Both the position numbers and the translations under genes were made by a program. The notes beneath the pieces were generated by a model. The model worked only from the letters and a program-made list of their open reading frames with translations. It was not told the DNA's origin and did no database searches. DNA of 43,519 nt, taken from contig JAENYQ010000022.1 of the NCBI GenBank assembly GCA_016841675.1, positions 1 to 43,519 of the forward strand, in the 5' to 3' direction. Position 1 is the first letter of the stretch. Each line of letters begins with the position of its first letter. This document shows, piece by piece, positions 34,138 through 41,401 of this stretch. This stretch comes from Desulfotomaculum sp. GTDB lineage: Bacteria; Bacillota; Desulfotomaculia; Desulfotomaculales; Desulfallaceae.

Positions 34138-34881
34138 ATGATGGGTAGAACAACCCTGCGGGTGGAACTGCTTCGCCACACGGAAAGCCCCGAAGAACTG
34201 GTAGCCATGGCAGCCAAACTGTGCTATTCAGCGGCTGGCGTTGAAGAATTGCGCCAGGGGGTGTCCGAGCAGGACCAGACCTCATTTGTAAGCAAGCTGA
34301 CCGATATGGGTCACCTATCACCCATCGAGCACGCCAACTTCACCTTTGGCGTTGAAGGAGTATCCAGGAGCCTTTTAGCTCAAATTACCCGGCATCGGAT
34401 TGCCAGCTTTAGCGTTAAGTCCCAGCGCTATGTTGGTGAAGACAGCGGCGTTCAGGATGATGGTGTATTCAATTACATCATCCCCCCGCGCATTGCCGAT
34501 TTGGGACTCCAAGAAGTGCAAGAGTTTACCGAGCAGATGGCGCAAATGCAAAAGTGGTATGATTACTGGCTGAACAAGCTCTCTGTTTACGGAGATGCCG
34601 CCAAAGAGGACGCTCGTTTTGTATTACCCAACGCAGCCGAGACCAAACTGGTGGTCACCATGAACGCCCGGGAACTGCTGCACTTTTTTAACATTCGCTG
34701 CTGCAACCGTGCCCAATGGGAAATACGCGATCTGGCCACCGCAATGCTGCGCCTGGTGCGCAGCGTGTCCCCGGTGCTGTTTAGGGAAGCCGGGCCCCGC
34801 TGCCTGACCACCCCCTGCCCCGAAGGACGGATGTCCTGCGGCAAACAAGCCGAGGTCAGGGAAAAATTCAGGCATATTTAG
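34138..34881 (+). CDS. thyX: Flavin-dependent thymidylate synthase
   Basis: ThyX methylates dUMP to dTMP using methylene-tetrahydrofolate and FAD with NADPH, the alternative to ThyA. The ThyX signature RHRxxSxxxxSxRY is present as RHRIASFSVKSQRY at residues 85-98. The protein is 247 residues, or 246 if the second ATG at 34141 is used; GGAGGT at 34129-34134 suits the second slightly better. The C-terminal CGKQAEVREKF and the RNAWEIRDLA-type helix (RAQWEIRDLA) fit the fold. It lies between mrnC and rlmB. Confidence 0.95.
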   Translation: MMGRTTLRVELLRHTESPEELVAMAAKLCYSAAGVEELRQGVSEQDQTSFVSKLTDMGHLSPIEHANFTFGVEGVSRSLLAQITRHRIASFSVKSQRYVGEDSGVQDDGVFNYIIPPRIADLGLQEVQEFTEQMAQMQKWYDYWLNKLSVYGDAAKEDARFVLPNAAETKLVVTMNARELLHFFNIRCCNRAQWEIRDLATAMLRLVRSVSPVLFREAGPRCLTTPCPEGRMSCGKQAEVREKFRHI

Positions 34882-34921
34882 TTTTGTTAGGGATAATTTA
34901 TGAATAACCCGGGAGAGACAT

Positions 34922-35659
34922 ATGGAAGATATAATAGTCGGCCGCAACCCGGTCTGCGAAGCGCTGCGGGCCGGCAGACCAATCAATAAAATATACCTGG
35001 CCCGGAACCTGAAACCGGCCACGGCGGCTGAAGTTTCCGGCCTGGCCAGGGAAAGCCAGGTGCCGGTGCAGAAGGTGGAAAAACAACTCTTGGACCGCAT
35101 GGCCGAGGGTGCGTTGCACCAGGGAATTGTCGCCAGTGTCTCACCTTATGAGTACGCCGACCTGGACGATATTCTAGCCCAATTAGGCGATCAGGTTCCA
35201 CTGCTGGTTCTGCTGGATGGCATCAATGATCCCCACAACCTGGGAGCCATTATCCGCTCCGCTGATGCTGCCGGCGCCCATGCTGTAGTGATCCCGCGTC
35301 GGCGGGCGGCTTCGGTTACCTCGGTAGTGGCCAGGGCCTCAGCCGGGGCGGTGGAGTTTGTACCCGTCGCCAGGGTGACCAATATTGCGGTTACCATTGA
35401 TATGCTAAAAGAGCGCGGCATCTGGGTGGTCGGAGCCGATCCGGCGGCCGAACAATTGCTGTGGGACGCCCCCATGGACGGCCCGCTGGCCGTGGTGGTG
35501 GGCAGCGAGGACAAGGGTATCAGCAGGCTGATACGGGAAAAATGCGACCTTCTGGTGCGGCTGCCCATGGCGGGGCGGGTAAATTCCCTTAACGTTTCGG
35601 TGGCCGCAGCGTTAGTGCTGTTTGAGACGGCGCGGCAAAAACGCAACAGGTTAAGCTGA
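34922..35659 (+). CDS. rlmB: 23S rRNA (guanosine-2'-O-)-methyltransferase RlmB
   Basis: RlmB methylates the ribose of G2251 in the 23S peptidyl-transferase region. The 245-residue SPOUT-class protein has the N-terminal L30e-like RNA-binding part starting IIVGRNPVCEALRAG, then the knotted domain with LDGINDPHNLGAIIRSADAAGA, GSEDKGISRL and the closing NSLNVSVAAALVLFE. All three SPOUT motifs are in place. yacP starts two bases after the stop region, so the two are cotranscribed. Confidence 0.95.
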   Translation: MEDIIVGRNPVCEALRAGRPINKIYLARNLKPATAAEVSGLARESQVPVQKVEKQLLDRMAEGALHQGIVASVSPYEYADLDDILAQLGDQVPLLVLLDGINDPHNLGAIIRSADAAGAHAVVIPRRRAASVTSVVARASAGAVEFVPVARVTNIAVTIDMLKERGIWVVGADPAAEQLLWDAPMDGPLAVVVGSEDKGISRLIREKCDLLVRLPMAGRVNSLNVSVAAALVLFETARQKRNRLS

Positions 35660-35661
35660 AG

Positions 35662-36177
35662 ATGAGTGAATATATTGTAGTTGACGGCTACAATGTGTTA
35701 TACTCATGGCCTGAATTGGCCAAGTTGAAGGAAAAGGGCCTGGAGCACGCTCGGGACCGGCTGGTGGATATACTGGCCGATTACTCCGGTATCAGCGGCG
35801 ACCGGGTTCTGGTGGTCTTTGACGCCCACCAGGTGAGAGGTTTTAGCAGCACCAGGTATGAAGAGGTAAACGGAGTCCAGGTATTTTATACCAGGGAAGA
35901 GGAAACCGCCGACGCAATGATTGAGCGGTTGGTGGGGGACATGCCCAAGGACGGTTACACCAGGGTGGTGACCTCGGACTGGGATGAGCAGCGAATTATC
36001 TTGGGGCGAGGCGCGTACCGCATGACCCCCGGGGAGCTGTACCAACTGGTGCAGCGGGCTAAACAGGAAGGTCAGGAATCGTTTGTGCGCAAAAAACCCA
36101 CCGAAGGTTATCTGGAAAACCGGCTGTCCGATAATATTCGCCAAATGTTTGAACAATGGAGAAGGAAGCGGGACTAG
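35662..36177 (+). CDS. yacP: NYN-domain ribosome-associated RNase (YacP/Rae1)
   Basis: The Bacillus relative Rae1 is an endonuclease that cuts mRNA in the ribosomal A site. The 171-residue protein shows the NYN/PIN-like fold: VDGYNVLYSWPEL at the N-terminus with the first acidic residue, VVFDAHQVRG, and TADAMIERLV with VVTSDWDEQ carrying the later acidic residues. The basic C-terminal tail WRRKRD may aid ribosome contact. It directly follows rlmB and precedes sigH, as in Bacillus. Confidence 0.92.
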   Translation: MSEYIVVDGYNVLYSWPELAKLKEKGLEHARDRLVDILADYSGISGDRVLVVFDAHQVRGFSSTRYEEVNGVQVFYTREEETADAMIERLVGDMPKDGYTRVVTSDWDEQRIILGRGAYRMTPGELYQLVQRAKQEGQESFVRKKPTEGYLENRLSDNIRQMFEQWRRKRD

Positions 36178-36209
36178 GCAACCCCTGCCATTTTGAGCAT
36201 TATTTTAGC

Positions 36210-36238
36210 TTGACGAGCTATAGGGGGGCAGGTATAAT
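36210..36238 (+). promoter_or_regulatory. Promoter of sigH
   Basis: TTGACG (36210-36215), a 17-base spacer and TATAAT (36233-36238). The TTG start codon is about 230 bases downstream, giving an unusually long leader. Confidence 0.7.
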
Positions 36239-36370
36239 ATAGCTTGTAAACATGCTTGTTGACTAACTGATGTTTAATTATTGCATCTGTAACGCTGGTT
36301 TTGGTCCAAGGTGTTAATATATTGACAGACACTGTTGCACTAATTGATTGGCTAAGAAATTATTTTTTTT

Positions 36371-36429
36371 TGCCCCATTGTGCGACTCCGGGGTTTACGC
36401 CCGGTTGGCATTTTCCTACGGTGAGGGCA
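36371..36429 (+). promoter_or_regulatory. Candidate structured RNA in the sigH leader
   Basis: TGCCC (36371-36375) can pair with GGGCA (36425-36429), followed by TTTTTG. Inside, CCGGG (36388-36392) pairs with CCCGG (36400-36404). The layout could be a regulatory stem or an attenuator. It does not match a riboswitch class I know. The rest of the 299-base gap shows only the promoter. Confidence 0.4.
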
Positions 36430-36476
36430 GTTTTTGTTTTCGTTTGCGGGGAAATTCAGGCGGGAGGGATTAGATT

Positions 36477-37121
36477 TTGAATTTAAACGCCCAAAGGGAG
36501 ACGTCCAACCATTTTCAGTTAATGATTGACGAAGAAGTTGTGGAATTTGCCCGCGAAGGCGACGATGTGGCTCTGGAGTACCTAATTAACAAGTATAGAA
36601 ACTTTGTGCGTGCCAAGGCCCGTTCTTATTTTTTGATCGGGGCGGATCGGGAAGATATTATTCAGGAGGGCATGATCGGCCTTTATAAGGCGATTCGTGA
36701 TTTCCGGATGGACAAGTTGTCGTCTTTTAGAGCCTTTGCCGAATTATGTATTACCCGCCAGATTATAACGGCCATCAAAACCGCTACCCGTCAAAAACAT
36801 ATTCCATTGAACTCCTATGTATCGCTCAATAAACCTATCTATGATGAAGACTCCGATCGTACACTGCTGGACGTTATCTCAGGTTCCAAAATTTCCGATC
36901 CCGAGGAGTTAATTATCAGTCGTGAAGAGTTTGACGATATTGAGGAAAAGATGGGCGAAATACTCAGTTCTCTGGAATGGAAAGTACTGATGTCTTATTT
37001 GGAAGGCAAGTCTTACCAGGAGATAGCTGAAGACCTAAAGCGCCACGTCAAGTCAATCGACAACGCGCTGCAGCGAGTTAAACGCAAGCTGGAACGTTAT
37101 CTGGAAAAACGCGAAGCCTAG
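36477..37121 (+). CDS. sigH: RNA polymerase sigma factor SigH (sporulation onset)
   Basis: SigH directs transcription at the start of sporulation and in stationary phase. The 214-residue sigma-70 family protein has region 2 with YLINKYRNFVRAKARSYF and DREDIIQEGMIGLYKAIRDF (about 37-80), and region 4 with the helix-turn-helix GKSYQEIAEDLKRHVKSIDN (about 180-199). The start is TTG 36477, eight bases after GGGAGGG. It follows yacP as in Bacillus. It has its own promoter and a long leader, and faces a Spo0E-like gene across a shared terminator. Confidence 0.95.
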   Translation: MNLNAQRETSNHFQLMIDEEVVEFAREGDDVALEYLINKYRNFVRAKARSYFLIGADREDIIQEGMIGLYKAIRDFRMDKLSSFRAFAELCITRQIITAIKTATRQKHIPLNSYVSLNKPIYDEDSDRTLLDVISGSKISDPEELIISREEFDDIEEKMGEILSSLEWKVLMSYLEGKSYQEIAEDLKRHVKSIDNALQRVKRKLERYLEKREA

Positions 37122-37131
37122 GAGCAAAGCG

Positions 37132-37186
37132 AAATAAGGGGTCAGGCTCTTAAAATAAGTTAAGAGCCTGACCCCTTATTTTTTTT
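37132..37186. repeat. R4-type palindrome d, bidirectional terminator of sigH
   Basis: A perfect 22-base stem (37132-37153 with 37160-37181) with GGGGTCAGGCTCTTAA in the arm and eight T on the plus strand (37179-37186). On the plus strand it ends sigH. On the minus strand its sequence encodes the last residues and stop of the Spo0E-like gene. Confidence 0.85.
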
Positions 37187-37312
37187 ATAATACTCCAATA
37201 TTAGTAAATCCAGTTTCCTGCTCTCCGAGAGCAGTTTTTCTTTTTTACAGGGACAAATAGCGTACAAGCGGCACCGGGACTCTTCAATTTTACGATTGAG
37301 TTCCCTGTTCAT
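37160..37312 (-). CDS. Spo0E-like aspartyl-phosphate phosphatase (50 residues)
   Basis: Spo0E-family proteins dephosphorylate response regulators such as Spo0A and so delay sporulation. The small frame begins MNRELNRKIEESRCRL and contains LLSESRKLDLLILEYYKK, matching the family pattern of a first helix, a loop and S-x-x-x-LD-x-LI-x-x-Y. GAAGGGT lies eight bases before the ATG at 37312. The last residues, NKGSGS, and the TAA come from the R4 palindrome shared with the sigH terminator. The intervening IxxLR region has a CPC insertion-like segment (AICPCKKEK), so loop details differ from typical members. Tail-to-tail pairing with sigH fits a sporulation role. Confidence 0.75.
   Translation of the reverse strand: MNRELNRKIEESRCRLYAICPCKKEKLLSESRKLDLLILEYYKKNKGSGS
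37218..37246 (+). terminator. Second plus-strand terminator past sigH
   Basis: CTGCTCT (37218-37224), loop CCG, AGAGCAG (37228-37234), then TTTTTCTTTTTT. It lies inside the antisense Spo0E-like gene and would stop any read-through from sigH. Confidence 0.65.
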
Positions 37313-37389
37313 AAAATCATACCCTTCAATATATTTCCATGGTAGGAATTGGATATCTTGTGTCTAATTATATTAAGTAACCTTTTTAC

Positions 37390-37418
37390 ATTGTATGCCT
37401 ATTGCGGAAATTTGACAA
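37390..37418 (-). promoter_or_regulatory. Promoter of the Spo0E-like gene
   Basis: On the minus strand, TTGTCA (37418-37413), a 17-base spacer and TACAAT (37395-37390), about 75 bases before the ATG. Confidence 0.6.
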
Positions 37419-37487
37419 AACCGGTGACGGCGAAAAAAATAAATATATCGTTCCAACTCTAACTGTAACTTACTTAAACAGAAAGTT

Positions 37488-37555
37488 TCTGCTATTTGCA
37501 GATTGATTGGGCCTATATTTTATTCTATACTGGAAATGCGTCTGCTAATTGCAGA
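37488..37555 (+). promoter_or_regulatory. XRE-regulator promoter flanked by two palindromic operators
   Basis: TCTGCTATTTGCAGA (37488-37502) and TCTGCTAATTGCAGA (37541-37555) are near-identical palindromes. Between them lie TTGATT (37503-37508), a 17-base spacer and TATACT (37526-37531). The first operator abuts the -35 box and the second covers the start region. This is a classic self-repression layout for the XRE protein encoded next. Confidence 0.75.
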
Positions 37556-37570
37556 CAAGGAGGCTTTGAA

Positions 37571-37933
37571 ATGGATTCTTTTCCCACCAAACTGAAGCTA
37601 TTACGGGAAGAGAAAAGAATAACCCTGGAGAGAGTGGCGGATGAGCTGGCTATTTCTAAATCATTGTTATGGGATTTAGAGCAGGGGAGGCGCAGAGTGC
37701 ATGGTGACTTACTGCGTAAAATCGCACAGTTTTTTGATGTTTCATCAGATTACCTGCTTGGTCTTTCCAAACACCGGGCTAGAAATGTAATTGGTGCTGA
37801 TCCTGATCTGGTCGACTTAATGCGCCGTGTTGAGGGGCTTTCACCCCGTGGAAAAGACCAGTTGACCCGGCTTTTGGAATGGGTTAGCGAAGTTGACGAA
37901 AGGGAAAAAAAATTGGGGTCAAGCCCTGCATAA
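37571..37933 (+). CDS. XRE-family transcriptional regulator, C-terminus written by a repeat
   Basis: The 120-residue protein starts at ATG 37571, seven bases after AAGGAGG; a longer open frame to 37496 runs through the promoter. The XRE helix-turn-helix spans about 6-62 (LKLLREEKRITLERVADEL, then SLLWDLEQGRRR and FFDVSSDYLLGLS). A short helical tail (about 80-113) could support dimerisation. The last residues GSSPA and the stop are encoded by an R4-type palindrome. Paired operators around its promoter suggest it represses itself. Targets are unknown; its position beside sigH and the Spo0E-like gene hints at a stationary-phase role. Confidence 0.88.
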   Translation: MDSFPTKLKLLREEKRITLERVADELAISKSLLWDLEQGRRRVHGDLLRKIAQFFDVSSDYLLGLSKHRARNVIGADPDLVDLMRRVEGLSPRGKDQLTRLLEWVSEVDEREKKLGSSPA

Positions 37934-37966
37934 CAATTGCTATGCAGTTATGCAGGGCTTGACCCC
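37915..37966. repeat. R4-type palindrome e (over the XRE gene stop)
   Basis: A perfect 20-base stem (37915-37934 with 37947-37966) with GGGGTCAAGCCCTGCATAAC as left arm. It encodes the final Gly-Ser-Ser-Pro-Ala and stop of the XRE gene. A further GACCCC follows at 37969. Confidence 0.85.
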
Positions 37967-38052
37967 TTGACCCCTTCCCATTGCCAGTTCTTTCTAGCCT
38001 ACAGGTGTTGACATCTACCTGTATATATCATATAATTGTTTTTGCCGCTATT

Positions 38053-38128
38053 GCCGGCGTAGCTCAATTGGCAGAGCAGCTGATTTGTAATCAGCAGGTT
38101 GCGGGTTCGAGTCCCATCGCCGGCTCCA
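38053..38128 (+). tRNA. tRNA-Thr(UGU)
   Basis: A 76-base cloverleaf with acceptor GCCGGCG/CGCCGGC, anticodon arm GCTGA-TTTGTAA-TCAGC (UGU) and encoded CCA. The T-stem reads GCGGG against CCCAT, leaving a C-A mismatch where related genes have GTGGG. Confidence 0.9.
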
Positions 38129-38181
38129 ACAAGCGATCCGGCTTAAGCCGGGTATAACTTATAGATAGTATTTTTCATTGT

Positions 38182-38270
<89 letters not shown>

Positions 38271-38273
38271 AAT

Positions 38274-38349
<76 letters not shown>

Positions 38350-38363
38350 ATCTCGAAGTTTGA

Positions 38364-38408
38364 AATTCGAAGTTCGAAGTTCGAATAAAGAACTTCGAAC
38401 TTCGAATT
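38364..38408. repeat. TTCGAAGTTCGAA inverted repeat inside the tRNA cluster
   Basis: A perfect 19-base stem (38364-38382 with 38390-38408) made of TTCGAAG units, between the tRNA-Thr(GGU) and tRNA-Met genes. Processing or termination could be affected here. Confidence 0.8.
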
Positions 38409-38444
38409 TTAAATAAGAAAAATGGTATTTCGAAAATCGAATAT

Positions 38445-38521
38445 GGCGGCGTAGCTCAGATGGCTAGAGCATGCGGTTCATACCCGCAGGGTCCGGGGTT
38501 CAAATCCCTGCGCCGCTACCA
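38445..38521 (+). tRNA. tRNA-Met(CAU), elongator type
   Basis: A 77-base cloverleaf with acceptor GGCGGCG/CGCCGCT, anticodon arm TGCGG-TTCATAC-CCGCA (CAU), T-arm CGGGG-TTCAAAT-CCCTG and encoded CCA. The paired first base and the D-arm mark an elongator rather than an initiator. Confidence 0.92.
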
Positions 38522-38525
38522 TTAG

Positions 38526-38548
38526 AACCAGCCCAAGGGCTGGTTTTT
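38526..38548 (+). terminator. Terminator of the tRNA cluster
   Basis: AACCAGCCC (38526-38534), loop AA, GGGCTGGTT (38537-38545), with TTTTT (38544-38548). Confidence 0.8.
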
Positions 38549-38566
38549 ATTATTGTTCAAAAGTAT

Positions 38567-38700
38567 ACCCCAAAGGGGACAGGCTGCTTTTTTCGGTTTT
38601 TGAAAATGCATGTCCCCTTTGGGGTTTTCCAGTTATCCTAAACGTTAGCAGAGGAGTGGGGTCTAAAGAAAGATTCTTCACTTCGTTCAGAATGACAATC
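38567..38700. repeat. R4-type palindrome f and R1 fragment before tuf
   Basis: Outer arms ACCCCAAAGGGGACA (38567-38581) and its complement (38611-38625) enclose GGCTGCTTTTTTCGG, a decayed R4-type core. At about 38667-38698 there is an R1 right arm (AGATTCTTCACTTCGTTCAG). From 38700 to 38962 the gap is AT-rich and must hold the tuf promoter, but I see no clear -35/-10 pair; TTGCTCATAAGCAA is a small hairpin just before the tuf ribosome site. Confidence 0.7.
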
Positions 38701-38962
38701 TGGGCTATTTGCCATATTAATTGACTTTTTCAGCCTCTTTGGCCCCCTTTTTGTTTTTTATGTTTACATATTATTGAAAGGTTATATAAAAATTTTTTGC
38801 TTTTAGAAGGATTTTGCTTACGATTATCGAATATGATGATGGTATTTTGCGTGGGTGTAAATAAAAAGTGGTATTAATGGAAATAATTTAAGTTAGTCTT
38901 TTTGTACACCCGGGTAAGTTGTTCTGTATTGCTCATAAGCAAGTAAGGAGGGAACTTTAACT

Positions 38963-40165
38963 ATGGCCAAAGCGAAATTTGAGCGGAATAAACCGCACTT
39001 GAACATCGGCACCATCGGCCACGTCGACCACGGCAAAACCACCCTGACCGCCGCCATCACCAGCGTGCTGTCCACCGTGGGCGGTGCCACCATCAAGAAA
39101 TACGACGAAATCGACAACGCGCCGGAAGAACGTGAGCGCGGAATTACCATCAACACCGCCCACGTCGAATACGAAACCGCCAACCGCCACTACGCGCACG
39201 TTGACTGCCCGGGCCACGCCGACTACATCAAGAACATGATCACCGGCGCCGCCCAGATGGACGGCTCCATCCTGGTAGTATCAGCCGCCGACGGCCCGAT
39301 GCCCCAGACCCGTGAGCACATCCTGCTCTCCCGTCAGGTGGGCGTGCCCTACATCGTAGTCTACCTGAACAAAGCCGACATGGTCGACGACGAAGAACTA
39401 CTGGAACTGGTCGACATGGAAGTACGCGATCTTCTAAACATCTATGAATTCCCGGGCGACGACACCCCCATCATCACCGGCTCGGCCTTAAAGGCGCTGG
39501 AATGCGCCTGCGGTAAACGTGACTGTGAATGGTGCAAGAGCATCTGGGAACTAATGGACGCCGTCGACTCATACATTCCCAACCCCGAACGTGACGTCGA
39601 CAAGCCATTCCTGATGCCCGTAGAAGACGTATTCACCATCACCGGGCGCGGCACCGTGGCCACCGGCCGTATTGAGCGCGGCGTGATTAAAACCGGCGAA
39701 GAAGTAGAAATCGTCGGCTTGATGGATAAACCCCGCAAGACCGTCGTCACCGGCGTGGAAATGTTCCGCAAAATCCTCGACCGCGGTGAAGCCGGCGACA
39801 ACGTTGGCTGTCTGCTGCGCGGCGTGGACCGCAAAGAGATTGAGCGCGGCCAGGTACTTGCCAAGCCCGGCAGCATTAAGCCGCACACCAAGTACAACGC
39901 CGAAGTATACGTCCTGACCAAAGAAGAAGGCGGCCGGCACACCCCGTTCTTTAACGGCTACCGTCCCCAGTTCTACTTCCGGACCACCGACGTGACCGGC
40001 ATCGTCCAGTTGCCCGAAGGCGTGGAAATGGTTATGCCTGGCGACAACGTCAAGGTAGATATCGAGTTAATCACCCCTATCGCCATCGAAGAAGGCCTGC
40101 GTTTCGCCATCCGTGAAGGCGGCCGTACTGTGGGCGCCGGGGTTGTTACCGGCATTAACGAGTAG
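38963..40165 (+). CDS. tuf: Elongation factor Tu
   Basis: EF-Tu brings aminoacyl-tRNA to the ribosome as a GTP complex. The 400-residue protein has the G domain with GHVDHGKT at 19-26, DCPGH in switch II and NKAD, followed by two beta-barrel domains ending [13 protein letters not shown]. The G domain has a short cysteine-rich segment, [12 protein letters not shown] (Cys181, Cys183, Cys188, Cys191), where many bacteria have an acidic helix. Codon choice is strongly C-ending, unlike its neighbours, as expected for a very highly expressed gene. The ribosome site AAGGAGGG is about 12 bases upstream. Confidence 0.98.
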   Translation: MAKAKFERNKPHLNIGTIGHVDHGKTTLTAAITSVLSTVGGATIKKYDEIDNAPEERERGITINTAHVEYETANRHYAHVDCPGHADYIKNMITGAAQMDGSILVVSAADGPMPQTREHILLSRQVGVPYIVVYLNKADMVDDEELLELVDMEVRDLLNIYEFPGDDTPIITGSALKALECACGKRDCEWCKSIWELMDAVDSYIPNPERDVDKPFLMPVEDVFTITGRGTVATGRIERGVIKTGEEVEIVGLMDKPRKTVVTGVEMFRKILDRGEAGDNVGCLLRGVDRKEIERGQVLAKPGSIKPHTKYNAEVYVLTKEEGGRHTPFFNGYRPQFYFRTTDVTGIVQLPEGVEMVMPGDNVKVDIELITPIAIEEGLRFAIREGGRTVGAGVVTGINE

Positions 40166-40195
40166 ACAAGTGCACAAATAAGATTAAAAAGACAA

Positions 40196-40370
40196 CGCAT
40201 GCAGGCGATCCGGTGCTACCTGAAGGAACAAGATAAGATCCTTCGCTACGCTCAGGATGACAATCCTAAAATCTATATTCAGGTAAACGCCCATGTCGCA
40301 AAAGTGCGCACCGGCAGGAATAAAAAGACAAACGCACGCAGTCGCTCCGGTGGGATCCGGACCGTCAGAT
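40196..40370. repeat. Fragments of R5 and R1 after tuf
   Basis: ACGCATGCAGGCGATCCGGTG (40196-40216) and ACAAACGCACGCAGTCGCTCC (about 40327-40347) resemble the 5' end of element R5, and AAGATCCTTCGCTACGCTCAG (about 40234-40254) is an R1 arm. They fill the tuf-rpmG gap with no gene; the open frame across it (40293-40580) runs over the rpmG promoter and is not credible. Confidence 0.55.
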
Positions 40371-40424
40371 ATGCTTAAAAAAAGACAGGAATCGGCAGGG
40401 GTCGGTTCCTGGTCCTTAATTTTC

Positions 40425-40453
40425 TTGACACTGTTTATTAACTGTGATAAAGT
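40425..40453 (+). promoter_or_regulatory. Promoter of the rpmG-secE-nusG-rplK-rplA group
   Basis: TTGACA (40425-40430), a 17-base spacer and TAAAGT (40448-40453), about 125 bases before rpmG. Confidence 0.75.
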
Positions 40454-40576
40454 TGCAAAGGTACCCCTAAAATGCGGGTTTTTAAAAGGATTCGATGTGA
40501 TGGCTAATGCAGCATCCTTTAGAACATCCGATTTAAAAGGCGGTATGTCTTTTTTTAGTTTATGGAGGTGGTTTTC

Positions 40577-40726
40577 ATGAGAGTGGGAGTTACCCTGGCT
40601 TGCACCGAATGCAAACGCAGGAATTATTCAACAACCAAGAACAAAAAGAACGATCCTAACCGTATTGAAATGAAAAAATATTGCCGGTTTTGCCAAACAC
40701 ATACCATGCACAAGGAAACCAGGTAA
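40577..40726 (+). CDS. rpmG: 50S ribosomal protein L33
   Basis: L33 is a small large-subunit protein near the E site. The 49-residue frame reads [20 protein letters not shown] and ends [12 protein letters not shown]. It has the zinc-type cysteine pairs, ACTEC and YCRFC, so it is the zinc-binding form. GGAGGTGG precedes the ATG. It is followed by secE and nusG, the usual order in Firmicutes; the tRNA-Trp gene sometimes found between rpmG and secE is absent. Confidence 0.97.
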   Translation: MRVGVTLACTECKRRNYSTTKNKKNDPNRIEMKKYCRFCQTHTMHKETR

Positions 40727-40897
40727 AACCTTATGCCAGGTTATTACAATATTTAGTCGAGTGTTCGAAAAAGAGCACTGCAGATACGGGAACCGAATGC
40801 GCAACCAAAGCGTACATATTGGTGCGTGAGCGTCCAGCTATCGGAACCCGGATTAGGTGCAAACTTTTAGAACATCCTCTTTAAGGATGTGGCATAA

Positions 40898-41197
40898 ATG
40901 GCTGTAGTAAAGACCCCCAAGAAAGACAAAAGCTCCGGTACCGGAAAAGAACTGGCTAAGAAAGACAACCGGAAAGAAGTAACCAAGAAGGCTGCGGCCC
41001 TTGGGCCCAATCGGTTGGAAAATGCCAAGTCGTTTTTTCGCGGAGTGCTAAATGAACTTAAAAAAGTGCACTGGCCCAGCCGCAGGGAAACCGTGATATA
41101 TACAGCGGTGGTTTTAGTCTCGGTGGTGTTTGTTGCCGTACTGATCTGGATTTTCGATTCGATTCTCGGTTCGGTTATGGGCATGTTCATAAAATAA
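40898..41197 (+). CDS. secE: Preprotein translocase subunit SecE
   Basis: SecE clamps the SecY channel in the cytoplasmic membrane. The 99-residue protein has a basic, disordered N-terminal extension (about 1-38), the amphipathic helix with the conserved NELKKVHWPSRRE, and a single transmembrane helix (about 67-88). The extension is longer than in the roughly 60-residue minimal form. The start follows a small hairpin, ACATCC/GGATGT, that includes the ribosome site AAGGATG. Confidence 0.95.
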   Translation: MAVVKTPKKDKSSGTGKELAKKDNRKEVTKKAAALGPNRLENAKSFFRGVLNELKKVHWPSRRETVIYTAVVLVSVVFVAVLIWIFDSILGSVMGMFIK

Positions 41198-41206
41198 AGA
41201 AGACTT

Positions 41207-41386
41207 GGTTCAGGTGGGGTTTTGACCCATACGTTGGGGACATTTCTCCGAAGGATGTGTGTCCCCTGACCGCTGAACCTTAGTCGCACTTATTTCGAGC
41301 TTACACCTGTTAATCCCCGACCTAAGAGGGCAGGTTCTTACAGGCTGTGCGAAGATAGACAGGGAGGTGAGGGGCCTGCTTGACGC
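41207..41386 (+). promoter_or_regulatory. Structured leader between secE and nusG
   Basis: Two paired domains are visible. In the first, GGTTCAG (41207-41213) pairs with CTGAACC (41273-41279) and GGGGACA (41236-41242) with TGTCCCC (41260-41266). In the second, TCGCAC (41284-41289) pairs with GTGCGA (41347-41352), CCTGT with ACAGG and GACCT with AGGTT. The strong ribosome site AGGGAGGTGAGG (41361-41372) is about 30 bases from the nusG ATG, with a small AGGGGCC/GGTCCCT hairpin between. Confidence 0.5.
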
Positions 41387-41401
41387 CGGTCCCTTGTATT
41401 T

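Noticed and set aside
40293-40580. Open frame of 95 codons between tuf and rpmG
   Set aside because: It crosses repeat fragments and the rpmG promoter and overlaps the rpmG start; composition is not protein-like.
40727-40897. tRNA-Trp gene expected between rpmG and secE
   Set aside because: No cloverleaf, CCA anticodon loop or T-arm could be found in this stretch.
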